From Salinirussus salinus (GTDB taxonomy: Archaea > Halobacteriota > Halobacteria > Halobacteriales > Haloarculaceae), in the NCBI RefSeq assembly GCF_009831455.1, contig NZ_WOWO01000002.1:558001-622000 (forward strand): DNA of 64,000 nucleotides, written 5' to 3'. The notes beneath the pieces were generated by a model. It had not been told where the DNA came from and did not search any database. It saw only the letters and a list, made by a program, of their open reading frames with translations. Shown here piece after piece: positions 34,507-42,965 of this stretch (its first letter is position 1; each line of letters begins with the position of its first letter). The position numbers and the translations under genes are program-made.

Positions 34507-34526
34507 AGACCTAATAGCTTCTAATA
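34507..34526 (+). promoter_or_regulatory. Promoter/operator region of the PemK-type module
   Basis: Direct repeats CTAATA at 34511-34516 and 34521-34526 are spaced by ten bases, about one helical turn. They overlap the AT-rich promoter before ATG 34543. This is the arrangement expected for autoregulation by a DNA-binding antitoxin. Confidence 0.5.
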
Positions 34527-34542
34527 CAAACGAATACTCAAG

Positions 34543-34941
34543 ATGCCCATCTCGAAAGACGAGTTTCTGTCTATCGACGAGGACGGGCCGTCGCTCCCCG
34601 ACCTCGCGCCGGACACCACCCAGGGTGCGGTGTATCGCTTCCTCCTCGAGCACGCCGACCAGGCATTTCGGCAGCGGGAGGTCGTCGACGCCGTCGACGT
34701 GCCCGAGGGAAGCCTCGGCCCGACGCTGAAACGTCTCGAGGAACACGGCCTCGTCGAGCACCGCGACCGGTTCTGGACGATCGCCGACGCCGAGCACGCG
34801 GTCGCGTCGGCAGGGATGCACGCCGCCGCTGCGGCTGACGACATCGACGGTGGGTTCTCCGACGACGATGTCGAGGCCTGGATGGAGACCGCCGTCGACC
34901 CCATCGAGTCACCGACCGAGCAGGACGACGAGGAGTCGTGA
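34543..34941 (+). CDS. Winged-helix protein, probable antitoxin of a PemK-type module, 132 aa
   Basis: Residues about 25-85 form a winged helix (TTQGAVYRFLLEHADQAFRQREVVDAV, SLGPTLKRLEEHGLVEHRDRFWTI). The C-terminal third is acidic and probably unfolded (DDDVEAWMETAVDPIE), like the neutralising tail of many antitoxins. The gene ends six bases before a PemK/MazF-like toxin gene, and direct repeats in the promoter suggest self-repression. This MarR-like antitoxin type differs from the AbrB/RHH partners usual for MazF. Confidence 0.75.
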   Translation: MPISKDEFLSIDEDGPSLPDLAPDTTQGAVYRFLLEHADQAFRQREVVDAVDVPEGSLGPTLKRLEEHGLVEHRDRFWTIADAEHAVASAGMHAAAAADDIDGGFSDDDVEAWMETAVDPIESPTEQDDEES

Positions 34942-34947
34942 TCCCGG

Positions 34948-35301
34948 ATGGCTGACCGTGGTACTGTCGTCTGGGCTCCCGATCCGTTCAAAACGGACGG
35001 CGGGAACCCCCGCCCGTGGCTGGTCGTTTCCGGCGAGCGGATGCCCTATCCCGACGAGGAATCGATCGCCGTCGCGTTCACGACGCAGCCCCACCACGCG
35101 GGCAGCCTCGCCGTGCCGAGCGAGGCGTGGGTCCGTGGCGAACCAGGTCAGCAGAGCTACGTATTGCCCTGGACGGTCGCCACGCTGAAAGACAACCTCC
35201 ACGTCGTCGGCCGACAAGGCTCGGTCACCGACGAGTTCACCGAACAGGTTACGACGGCCACGATCTCGTACTTGGACAGAGAGGCTGCTGACCCCGCATG
35301 A
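34948..35301 (+). CDS. PemK/MazF-like toxin, 117 aa
   Basis: The MazF/PemK fold is seen in RGTVVWAPDPFKTDGGNPRPWLVVSGERM, which matches the start of the family (GxVWxxD...RPWLVxSG), followed by strands IAVAFTTQPHH and SYVLPWTVATL. Family members are ribonucleases that cleave mRNA. The conserved Arg in RPWLVV is present. It is coupled to the winged-helix gene upstream. Toxin activity is inferred. Confidence 0.8.
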   Translation: MADRGTVVWAPDPFKTDGGNPRPWLVVSGERMPYPDEESIAVAFTTQPHHAGSLAVPSEAWVRGEPGQQSYVLPWTVATLKDNLHVVGRQGSVTDEFTEQVTTATISYLDREAADPA

Positions 35302-35525
35302 TCGACGATGCAACCGGCCAGGAATCCTCAGAACGGCTGCTGCGAATCTCCCTCGAACGCTATCTCCAGAACAAGGGCAAGGATCGCGGCGGCGAACGCG
35401 GCAACGACGACTGGACCGGGATCGTCCCCGAGAACGCCGCTCGCAGCACGGGGGCAAGAGTTATTCCCGGACGCGGCCTCGCACCACACGAACCGGATGC
35501 CGGACGGACCTGTTTCCACCAGTAG
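35298..35525 (+). CDS. Possible third gene coupled to the toxin, 75 aa
   Basis: ATG 35298 overlaps the toxin TGA by four bases. The predicted product starts MIDDATGQESSERLLRIS and then becomes Gly/Arg-rich, with no motif. It overlaps the start of the solute-binding protein (ATG 35497) by 29 bases. The overlap with the toxin gene is typical of operons here, but the composition of the second half looks non-coding. Confidence 0.3.
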   Translation: MIDDATGQESSERLLRISLERYLQNKGKDRGGERGNDDWTGIVPENAARSTGARVIPGRGLAPHEPDAGRTCFHQ

Positions 35526-36932
35526 ACGGCGAGTGCTCACAGTCGGTGCGGGACTTGCGGCAGTTCTCGCCGGGTGTGGCAGGGCTGGAGACACGGACAC
35601 GCCCGCGGCGGCGACAGCGCCGCCGGCCGAGTCGTCCCCCGTCTACATGCTGACCGACTACGACTCCGTCGGCTGGGACGCCCTGTGGACCACGGATCTG
35701 GGGCCCACCTTCGAAGAGCAAACCGAGGTGGAGGTCGACGTCAGACCGACCACGTCCACCCGGTGCTCGGCAACGAGCTGACCAGCGACTCGCCGCCCGA
35801 CGTCTACACCGCAACTGCCGACGGGGCTGCCCGGCTCTCGGCCGGCGGGTTCGCCCGGCCGACGACCGCCACAGTCGAGCGAGCGGTGGCCACAAACGGC
35901 GGGCTCGTCGTCGACCCGTACAGCAGTGGCGGCGCTCCTGTCGAGGTCCCTCACGGCTACCGGGCCGACACGTTCACCTACCGCGCCGATATCTACGAGC
36001 GCCTCGGCCTGTCCGCGCCCGCGTCGTTTCAGGAGGTACTCGACAACGCCCGGGTCATCGATGACGCCGACACACCGGCGCGGGGGTACGGACTCCCGGT
36101 CGGCGGGGACGAGAGCCGGAGGGAATTTCAGGCGTATCTGGCGCGGATGGGGGTGTCGCCGGTCGGCCTCCGCTGGCAGGACCCGGACACGCGCGACGGG
36201 CTGGAGGTCCACTTCCCCGAGGATGAGGTGACGGCACTGCTGGAGTTTTTCGTCGACCTCTCTAAGTGTGCCGTCGACCCGACGACCCTCGATACGGACT
36301 CACCCCGGCCGCCGTGGTTCGAGAGTCGGCTCGCCCAGCGGCGGGGGTACAACAACGCGGTCGCCGGGGCCGAAGCGGCGGACCTGGTCGAGACGGGCGA
36401 TCCCCAGCGCGAGCGGGTGGTCCAGAACACTGCCACCGCTCCGCTCCCGTACTGGGAGGCCGGGGGCGTCGACAGACGGGACTCCTGGGCAGGAACGCTG
36501 CGGCTCGACGGGCAGGTCCTCGTCCGGGACGGCCGGAACACCGACGGAGCGCGGGAGTGGCTCGGGTGGCTGTACGCCGACCGCCCGGACCGAACCGCCC
36601 AGCTGTACACGGTCGACCCGACGCGGCGACTGCCCGCCTACGAGGGCGTCTACGACGCCGAGCGGTACCGGAGTCACCAGGTCTTCCGGGTGTTTCCACA
36701 CCTCTACGAGCAGGTGGGGGAGATCCGCGAGACGGTCGTCGGGGACCACTACGGCAACGTCCCGAAGGCGCGGCTCGACGACCCGATAGCACGGGCCGTC
36801 GGCGAACACGACTTCTACGGGGAGATGCTCCGGCGTGCCGTGACCGGCGAGGCCACCGTCGAAGCGGCCTACGAGTGGGGTCGAGACCGGCTGGAGCGGG
36901 CCCTCGACGACGTCCGCGAGACGTTCCGGTGA
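35497..36932 (+). pseudogene. Frameshifted Tat lipoprotein, ABC-type solute-binding protein
   Basis: The first part (from ATG 35497) has a lipoprotein signal STSRRRVLTVGAGLAAVLAGC and an extracellular solute-binding start (TDYDSVGWDALWTTD, PTFEEQTEVEVDV). Near 35757-35770 this frame runs into a stop (at 35781), while the remaining 380 codons continue in the next frame from about GNELTSDSPPDVYTA to the end at 36932. One extra base would restore it, so a one-base deletion is the simplest reading. The protein would belong to the sugar-binding ABC type, but no permease or ATPase gene is adjacent. A sequencing error is possible. Confidence 0.75.
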
Positions 36933-36962
36933 GTACATTCCGGACCCGACACGAGGGGGGAG

Positions 36963-36971
36963 GATTATACG
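36963..36971 (+). promoter_or_regulatory. TATA-like promoter for the thioredoxin gene
   Basis: GATTATACG at 36963-36971 lies about 27 bases before ATG 36994, predicting a leaderless transcript. Confidence 0.6.
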
Positions 36972-36993
36972 GGATGCCCGCTTACTGACCGGT

Positions 36994-37362
36994 ATGGCTC
37001 TGGAGACGATGGAACCGAACCCGGTGTGGGCCTCCGACGCCTACGCCGACACGGTCGACACCCTCGCCGAGCACCGCGGACTGGTCTACAAGGTCTGGGG
37101 CGGCGACTGGTGCAAGGACTGCCGGGCGCAGCTGCCGGATTTCGGGGCAGCCCTGAAGGAGGCAGGCATCCCGGAGGAGAACATCAGCCACCACGAGCTC
37201 GACGAGGACAAGCAGGGGCCGGGCGTCGAGGAGTACGGTATCGAGTACATCCCGACGGTCGTCGTCGAACACCGCGGCGAGGAGATCGCCCGCTTCGTCG
37301 AGGAGGAACCGGTCCCCATCGCGGTCTACCTGGCCCAGCGCATCGAGGACTACTTCGGGTGA
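36994..37362 (+). CDS. Thioredoxin-family protein with CKDC active site, 122 aa
   Basis: The fold is thioredoxin-like with the redox site GGDWCKDCRAQLPDF and the cis-Pro loop EYIPTVVVEHRGEE. CKDC is an unusual CXXC variant, but both Cys are present, so dithiol activity is possible. The long helix after the site (AALKEAGIPEENISHHELD) and C-terminal helix are normal. Start ATG 36994 follows its TATA box. It may use the thioredoxin reductase at 26526. Confidence 0.85.
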   Translation: MALETMEPNPVWASDAYADTVDTLAEHRGLVYKVWGGDWCKDCRAQLPDFGAALKEAGIPEENISHHELDEDKQGPGVEEYGIEYIPTVVVEHRGEEIARFVEEEPVPIAVYLAQRIEDYFG

Positions 37363-37530
37363 ATCCGGCGTAGAGAGTTCTCCGAATCCAGCCCCCTCCG
37401 AGTCCGGTCCCCGCCAAATCCAGTCCTCTTCAACTCCAGTCTTCCCCGAGTCTCCCCCTCCATCGGGTTCGCGCATGCCTGGGGATGCCTGGACAGACCC
37501 CCCCTCCCGCGGAGCACCTGGTTTCGCCCC

Positions 37531-37563
37531 AAGGTATTTGTAGTTACTCGCATTGTGAGTAAC
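37531..37563 (+). promoter_or_regulatory. Promoter with palindromic operator before the 34-aa gene
   Basis: A TATA-like GGTATTTG (37533-37540) lies about 28 bases before ATG 37565. Between them is an inverted repeat, GTTACTC at 37543-37549 and GAGTAAC at 37557-37563 with a seven-base spacer. The position just after the TATA box is that of a repressor operator. Confidence 0.65.
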
Positions 37564-37564
37564 T

Positions 37565-37669
37565 ATGAGCGAGACGCGCTCGGAGCCCGACGACCACCTC
37601 GAAGACATCGACGACGGCTGTGGCTGTGTCGAGACCTGGGAGCGGCTGAGCGAACTCCGCGACGAGTGA
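37565..37669 (+). CDS. Small acidic protein with CGC motif, 34 aa
   Basis: This short frame starts MSETRSEPDD, contains DIDDGCGCVETWERLSEL, and ends with TGA at 37667-37669. It has its own promoter with a palindromic operator, and the codon use fits the genome. The two Cys could bind a metal or form a redox pair. I do not recognise the family with certainty. The dedicated operator argues that it is expressed under a specific condition. Confidence 0.6.
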   Translation: MSETRSEPDDHLEDIDDGCGCVETWERLSELRDE

Positions 37670-37700
37670 CGCGAGGCGGCAGCCGGACGCGGCTGTGGGG

Positions 37701-39821
37701 TCAGTCGTCAGTCTCGCCGGCGGCCCAGGCGAGCGCGTCCGCGACGGTCTCTTTCGGCGGCGAGCAGGCGAAGGAGCGACACGCGTAGACGGCAGGCTGG
37801 CCGTCCCGTGGCCCGCGGCCGGCCCAGATTGGCGGTGCCTCGGCCAGCTCCAGCGCGTCGAGCCACCCCTGCATCCGCTCGTCGCTGCCCGGCCGCCAGG
37901 CCAGCAGGCGAGCCGGGAGATACCGGTCGGCGACAGTTTCGTGCCACTCCGCGGGCGGGTCGTCGGCCGCGAGCGTGAGTTCGAGGTGCCCCTCCGCGAG
38001 TGTGTCCGCCGCCAGCGAGAGGCTGGCGTGCTGGAGCGGGTTCGCGTCGATCCGGTCGCCGTGGGTGTTCACGACCGTCCCGGCGACAGTTGCGAAGTCG
38101 GCCTCCGCGAAGTGGTCGAGCGCCAACAGTAGTCGCGCGGCGACGCCCGCGCTGGAGGGAGTCGACTGGTCGGAGACCTCCTGCGGGCGGGCGATGAGTT
38201 CCTCGCCGCCGGCCTGCGTGAAGTAGAGCGTCCCTGCCTCCTCGTCCCAGAACCGCTCTTCGATGGCCCGCGCCAGTTCGAGCGCGAACGCGAGGTGGTC
38301 GACGTCGCCGGTCGCCTGGTACAGGTCGAGCGCCCCCTTCCCGAGGAAGGCGTAGTCCTCGAGGTACCCCTCGACGCGGACCTCGCCGTCCTTGTAACGG
38401 CGGTGGAGGTGACGCTCCCGGGAGTCCCAGCAGTGCTCGCGGACGAACCCGAGCGCGTCGGCTGCGGTGTCGGCGTAGTCCCCGTCGAGAACGAGCCCGC
38501 CCTCGGCGAGCGCGGAGACGGCGAGCCCGTTCCAGCCCGCGAGCACCTTCTCGTCGCGGGGCGGGCGGGGCCGCGTCTCGCGCGCTTCGCGGACCTGCTC
38601 GCGGGCGCGGTTCAGCCGCTCGCGGACCTCTCGCTCGTCGAGGCCGTGCTCGGCGGCCAGTTCTGCGACCGGCGTCGAGACGGTGAGCACCGTGCTGCCC
38701 TCGAAGTTGCCGGGCTCGCTCACCCCGTAGCGGTCACAGAACAGGTCGGCGTCGGCCGTGTCGGCGACGGCCTCCCGGACCTGCTCGGGCGTCCAGACGT
38801 AGAACTCCCCCTCGACGCGCTCGCCGCTCTCGTCGGCGCTCCGCGCGTCCAGCGTGCTGTAGAAGCCGCCGTCGGGGTGCTGGAGTTCGTCCTCGAGGAA
38901 CGCGAAGGTCTCCTCGGCGACGGTCGCGTAGCGCTCCTCGCCGGTAGCCTGGTAGCCAGCCAGGAAGGCCCGCGGGAGTTCGGCGTTGTCGTAGAGCATC
39001 TTCTCGAAGTGGGGGACGACCCACTCCCGGTCGGTCGTGTAGCGGTGAAACCCGCCGCCGGCGTGGTCGTAGAGGCCGCCGTTGGCCATCGCGTCGAGCG
39101 TCTCCGTGGCGACGTCGAGATACTCGTCCTCGCCGGTGCGGTCGTACGCGCGCAGGAGGATGTGGAGCCGACCGGGCTGGGGGAACTTCTGGCCCCGGCC
39201 CCAGCCGCCGTGGGTCCGGTCGGCGCCGTTGACGGCGGCCTTCGCCGCCCGGTCGAGGACGCCGTCCTCGGGCGGGCTGGGCTGGTCGGGCACCTCCTCC
39301 AGCTCCCCCTCGATGGCGCGGGTCCACTTTGCGGCGCGCTCCTCGATCTCCTCGCGCTCCTCGGGGTCGGCCCAGGCGTCGCGGATGTCCCGCAGCAGCT
39401 GCTTGAAGCCGGGCTGGCCGCGCTTTGCCTCCGGCGGGAAGTAGGTCCCCACGTAGAAGGGGTCGCCCTCGGGCGTGAGCCAGACCGACAGCGGCCACCC
39501 GCCCTGGCCGGTGACCCGCTGGCAGATCGTCATGTAGATGCTGTCGACGTCGGGGCGCTCCTCGCGGTCGACCTTCACGGGGACGAAACTCTCGTTGAGC
39601 AGGTCGGCGGCCTCCTCGTCCTCGAAGCTCTCCTCGGCCATGACGTGACACCAGTGACAGGCGGCGTAGCCGATGGAGAGGAAGATCGGCACGTCCCGTT
39701 CTCTGGCGGCCTGTCTTGCCTGTTTGTCCCAGGGCTGCCAGTTGACGGGGTTGTCGGCGTGGGCCTGGAGGTACGGGCTGGCCTCCTCGTCCAGCCGGTT
39801 CCGGCTCGTCGGTGTGCTCAT
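37701..39821 (-). CDS. YyaL/SPATA20-type thioredoxin-domain protein (DUF255), 706 aa
   Basis: The N-terminal thioredoxin-like domain has the family phrase SIGYAACHWCHVMAEESFED and VPVKVDREERPDVDSIYM, followed by GWPLSVWLTPEGDPFYVGTYF. The remaining 500 residues form an alpha/alpha toroid similar to glycosidase or mannose-epimerase folds. The family's role is unknown. ATG 39821 (MSTPTSRNRLDEEASPYL) is favoured over 39845. It is about normal length. Confidence 0.88.
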   Translation of the reverse strand: MSTPTSRNRLDEEASPYLQAHADNPVNWQPWDKQARQAARERDVPIFLSIGYAACHWCHVMAEESFEDEEAADLLNESFVPVKVDREERPDVDSIYMTICQRVTGQGGWPLSVWLTPEGDPFYVGTYFPPEAKRGQPGFKQLLRDIRDAWADPEEREEIEERAAKWTRAIEGELEEVPDQPSPPEDGVLDRAAKAAVNGADRTHGGWGRGQKFPQPGRLHILLRAYDRTGEDEYLDVATETLDAMANGGLYDHAGGGFHRYTTDREWVVPHFEKMLYDNAELPRAFLAGYQATGEERYATVAEETFAFLEDELQHPDGGFYSTLDARSADESGERVEGEFYVWTPEQVREAVADTADADLFCDRYGVSEPGNFEGSTVLTVSTPVAELAAEHGLDEREVRERLNRAREQVREARETRPRPPRDEKVLAGWNGLAVSALAEGGLVLDGDYADTAADALGFVREHCWDSRERHLHRRYKDGEVRVEGYLEDYAFLGKGALDLYQATGDVDHLAFALELARAIEERFWDEEAGTLYFTQAGGEELIARPQEVSDQSTPSSAGVAARLLLALDHFAEADFATVAGTVVNTHGDRIDANPLQHASLSLAADTLAEGHLELTLAADDPPAEWHETVADRYLPARLLAWRPGSDERMQGWLDALELAEAPPIWAGRGPRDGQPAVYACRSFACSPPKETVADALAWAAGETDD

Positions 39822-39900
39822 AGGTCGAGTAGCGGCGCCCGCCACCTAACCTCTTGGGCGAAGCCGAACGCTTTAGTCGGCGCCTGCCGCCCACTCAGGT

Positions 39901-41196
39901 ATGACTGAGACAGTGCTGCTCGTGGGCGGGGGCGGCCGCGAACACGCCATCGCGCGGGCGGTCGCGGGAACCGAGGACGCGACGCTGTACGCCTGCGCCG
40001 GCAACCGCAATCCAGGAATCGCGGAACTCGCCGCCGGATTCGAGACGCTGGAGACGACGAACCCGACGGCCGTCACCGCCTACGCCGGGGAGGTCGGCGC
40101 GGACCTCGCCGCCGTCGGCCCGGAGGCGGCCCTTGAGGCGGGCGTCGCCGACGCGCTCGACGACGCGGGCGTCTACACGTTCGGCCCGCGGGAAGAGCAG
40201 GCCCGCATCGAGACGGACAAGGGGTTCCAGCGGCGGTTCATGCAGGAACACGATGTCCCCGGCTGCCCCGACTTCGAGGAGTTCCGAGACATGGAGGCCG
40301 CCTGCGAGTACATCGACAGCTACGACGGGGACCTCGCCGTCAAGCCAGCGGGCCTCACGGGTGGCAAGGGCGTCCGGGTCATCGGGGACCAGGTCACCGC
40401 CGAGGAGGCCAAGGAGTATCTGCGCGAGTCCGACTACGACCGGGTGGTGCTGGAGGAGCGGCTGGTCGGCGAGGAGTTCACCGTCCAGGCCTTCGTCGCC
40501 AACGGGGAGGTGCGGGTGACGCCGGCCGTCCAGGACCACAAGCGCGCCTACGAGGGCGACGAGGGCCCCAACACCGGCGGAATGGGTTCCTACAGCGACG
40601 CCGCCCTCGAACTCCCCTTCATGGACGAGGACGACTACCTCGAGGCGGTCGACGTCATCCAGGCGACGGTCGACGCCCTGGAGGGGTACAAGGGCGTGCT
40701 GTACGGCCAGTTCATGCTCACAGCCGAGGGCGTGAAGGTCGTGGAGTTCAACGCCCGCTTCGGTGACCCGGAGGCGATGAACACGCTGCCCGTACTCGAA
40801 ACTGACTTCCTCGACGTGCTCGTCGCCGCCCGCGAGGGTGGCTCGCTGCCCCAGCTCTCCTTCGCCCGGCAGGCGACGGTCTGCAAGTACGCCGTCCCGG
40901 ACGGCTACCCGACCGACCCGCAGGCCGGGGCAAGGGTTGCTATCGACGAGAACAGCGCCGGGGACGCGCTGCTGTTCTACGCCAGCGTCGACGAGCGCGA
41001 GGACGGCATCTACACGACCACCTCCCGCTCGTTCGCAGTGGTCGGCGTGGCCGACACCATCACCGAGGCCGAAGAGCAGGCGGAGGCGGCACTCGCCGCC
41101 GCCGGCGAGGAGGGGCTGCGGATGCGCCACGACATCGGCAAGCCCGACCTCGTCCAGCGGCGGATCGACCACATGCGGGAACTGCGCGGCGACTGA
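39901..41196 (+). CDS. purD: Phosphoribosylamine-glycine ligase (GAR synthetase), 431 aa
   Basis: This ATP-grasp enzyme performs the second step of purine synthesis. The N-terminal domain has LLVGGGGREHAIARAV; the ATP-grasp core shows VKPAGLTGGKGVRVIG, EERLVGEEFTVQAFV, and GGMGSYSDAALELPF; metal and phosphate residues are in VKVVEFNARFGDPEAM. Length is normal. A TATA-like GCTTTAGTC about 28 bases before ATG 39901 indicates a leaderless mRNA. Confidence 0.95.
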   Translation: MTETVLLVGGGGREHAIARAVAGTEDATLYACAGNRNPGIAELAAGFETLETTNPTAVTAYAGEVGADLAAVGPEAALEAGVADALDDAGVYTFGPREEQARIETDKGFQRRFMQEHDVPGCPDFEEFRDMEAACEYIDSYDGDLAVKPAGLTGGKGVRVIGDQVTAEEAKEYLRESDYDRVVLEERLVGEEFTVQAFVANGEVRVTPAVQDHKRAYEGDEGPNTGGMGSYSDAALELPFMDEDDYLEAVDVIQATVDALEGYKGVLYGQFMLTAEGVKVVEFNARFGDPEAMNTLPVLETDFLDVLVAAREGGSLPQLSFARQATVCKYAVPDGYPTDPQAGARVAIDENSAGDALLFYASVDEREDGIYTTTSRSFAVVGVADTITEAEEQAEAALAAAGEEGLRMRHDIGKPDLVQRRIDHMRELRGD

Positions 41197-41279
41197 CCGC
41201 GAACCTGCGTGGAGTCCGAACACGCGACCGGATCCGCGGATCCAAACGCGGATGTACCCGCTGACATAACCCGACACCG

Positions 41280-41750
41280 ATGAGTCTCTCGGAGGAGGCC
41301 CTGGAGCGGCTGGCCGACATCGTCGAGCGCCAGCCCACCAAGAACGCCGAACTCCAGGCGGCCTGGGGGATGGACAGCGGCAGCGAGGTCCACAGCTACC
41401 TCGAGGCGGAGCTGAGCGAGTACTACTACCGCAACGACGACTCGCTGATCTGCGCGACGCCCGAGGCGGAGGCGCTGGTCACCGGCGAGGAGCTGGAAGG
41501 GCCCCGGACCGTCGACACCGACGCGTTCGGGGCGGCGGTGCTCGACGTCCTCCCCGGCCCCGAGGAGGAACCACAGAGCGTCGTCGCGACGCTGCAGGAC
41601 CTCCGCGAGACGGGGCGGGACCCGCCGGTCGAGGAGGTGCGGTCCGCGCTGCACACGCTCGCCGACCGGGGGGCGGTCGAGCGCGTGCGGACGACCGTTC
41701 CGACCTTCCGGCTGGCGCTCCCGCGCGAGGACCTCGACGTCCGGGAGTGA
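41280..41750 (+). CDS. DUF5797-like protein with winged-helix features, 156 aa
   Basis: The first 60 residues resemble an HTH (ALERLADIVERQPTKNAELQAAW, GSEVHSYLEAELSEYYYRNDD), and the C-terminal part another helical domain with LQDLRETGRDPPVEEVRSAL. The layout fits the haloarchaeal DUF5797 family as I remember it, but I cannot check this. It may regulate transcription. A palindrome, GGATCCGCGGATCC (41230-41243), lies between purD and this gene. Confidence 0.65.
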   Translation: MSLSEEALERLADIVERQPTKNAELQAAWGMDSGSEVHSYLEAELSEYYYRNDDSLICATPEAEALVTGEELEGPRTVDTDAFGAAVLDVLPGPEEEPQSVVATLQDLRETGRDPPVEEVRSALHTLADRGAVERVRTTVPTFRLALPREDLDVRE

Positions 41751-41805
41751 GCGCCGGCGCGCTCGGCGTCGCCTTCGTTCCGAACGCGGCCAGCCGGACC
41801 GGCGG

Positions 41806-42885
41806 TCACTCCGTGCCCGGCCGCCGGCGCGAGCGCTGGCGTGCCAGGAGCCGCTTGACCCCCGCCCCGGGCCCTCCCTCCACGGGCCAGCCCCCCTGGC
41901 GCCAGGCGGGCGGTTCGGGCTCGAACTCCGGGCAGGAGCCCGCACACTCGCCGGCGGTCTGGTGGCACCCTTTCGCCGTGCAGTAGGGCCGGGCCACGTC
42001 GGGCGCGGGCCGGAGTTCGAAGTGCCGGCAGTCCGGGCGCATCGAGTCGGCGTAGCTGCGCCACCCCCGCTCGTAGGCCCGCTCGGCGATCTCGAGGCGC
42101 TTGCGGGCCTTCCAGTCCGGGTCCGCGTACTCGAAGCGGGCGGCGGAGGCGTCGTGGCTGCCGCCCCCACCGCCGGTCGGGTTCTCGAGGATGCGCGTCC
42201 CGGGCTCGCCGGCCGGGAGGCTTCGTGGCCGCCAGACGACGCGTGCGGCGTCGGCGCCGCGCTGACCCGGCGAGACGGTCAGGATCCCCGCCTCGACGGG
42301 GATGTCCTCGAGCAGCGCGGGCTCGACGCGCTCGCCGGCCTCGGCGGTCGCGACCCAGACCTCGTCGGCCAGTGCGAGCGCGACGTCGTGGCGGAGCTGG
42401 GGCCGCAACGCGCGGGCCGCGGCCGCGTCGAGGTCGGGCTTGTTCTCGACGGCGACGACCCGCTCGACCCAGTCGGGGTAGGACCGGACCCGCCGGACCT
42501 CGACCCGGCCGCTGCGTTTGCGGCGTTCCAGTATCCCGCGGCCGGCCGCCCGGTTGACTGCCTCCCGGACGTACCGCCAGGGGTAGCCCGGGTCGGGCAG
42601 CGCCTCGCGGTACCAGGCCCACTCGACAGGCGCGTGCCGGACGACGTGCAGCAGGTCGGAGTCGAGACGCCGCCGGCCGAAGGCACGGCGGGCGGCAAGT
42701 CCCTCGGGGTCACAGACGAGGACGATAGTGTCCCACCGGCGGCGGCCGGTCCCCAGCTGGCGGGCGACGAGGACCGGCCGGCTGTCGCTCCCTTCGGGGG
42801 GCCAGTGGCGCTCGGCCCACGCACAGACCTGCAGTTCGAAGCCGAACTCGCTGTCCACACGGCCCGGTCGGCGGGCCGCCGGCAT
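41806..42885 (-). CDS. DUF5787-like protein, possible PD-(D/E)XK nuclease with Cys cluster, 359 aa
   Basis: The protein starts at ATG 42885 with a possible family start DSEFGFELQVCAWAE. It carries a nuclease-like core: P137-D138, E147-N-K149 (in VERVVAVENKPD) and a following Gln163 and His166 (RPQLRHDV), the order of PD-(D/E)XK motifs II, III and IV. C-terminal Cys residues at 286, 302, 307, 314 and 318 lie as CTAKGCHQTAGECAGSC and could bind an Fe-S cluster or zinc, as in Cas4/AddB nucleases. A predicted winged segment lies near residues 100-135. The function is inferred. Confidence 0.7.
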   Translation of the reverse strand: MPAARRPGRVDSEFGFELQVCAWAERHWPPEGSDSRPVLVARQLGTGRRRWDTIVLVCDPEGLAARRAFGRRRLDSDLLHVVRHAPVEWAWYREALPDPGYPWRYVREAVNRAAGRGILERRKRSGRVEVRRVRSYPDWVERVVAVENKPDLDAAAARALRPQLRHDVALALADEVWVATAEAGERVEPALLEDIPVEAGILTVSPGQRGADAARVVWRPRSLPAGEPGTRILENPTGGGGGSHDASAARFEYADPDWKARKRLEIAERAYERGWRSYADSMRPDCRHFELRPAPDVARPYCTAKGCHQTAGECAGSCPEFEPEPPAWRQGGWPVEGGPGAGVKRLLARQRSRRRPGTE

Positions 42886-42965
42886 GAGCGTGTCGCCGCA
42901 GGTCGCCGCGACCGGTCCTGTCGCGTGTCGCTTCCTTTTTATTCGCGAGACGGCTCTTTCCCGGT

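Noticed and set aside
35328-35600. A minus-strand frame with a hydrophobic helix opposite the region at 35.3-35.6 kb
   Set aside because: No good start close to the helix and no promoter; it lies opposite the toxin-coupled frame and the lipoprotein signal, so the hydrophobicity may be chance.
38295-39908. A 537-codon plus-strand frame opposite the YyaL-like gene
   Set aside because: The minus-strand gene has clear motifs; this frame has shadow composition.
41230-41243. Palindrome GGATCCGCGGATCC between purD and the next gene
   Set aside because: A 14-base palindrome in high-GC DNA without T-run or promoter context is weak evidence for a site.
39895-41277. A 460-codon minus-strand frame opposite purD
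   Set aside because: Antisense to a well-supported enzyme; product is low-complexity and without motif.
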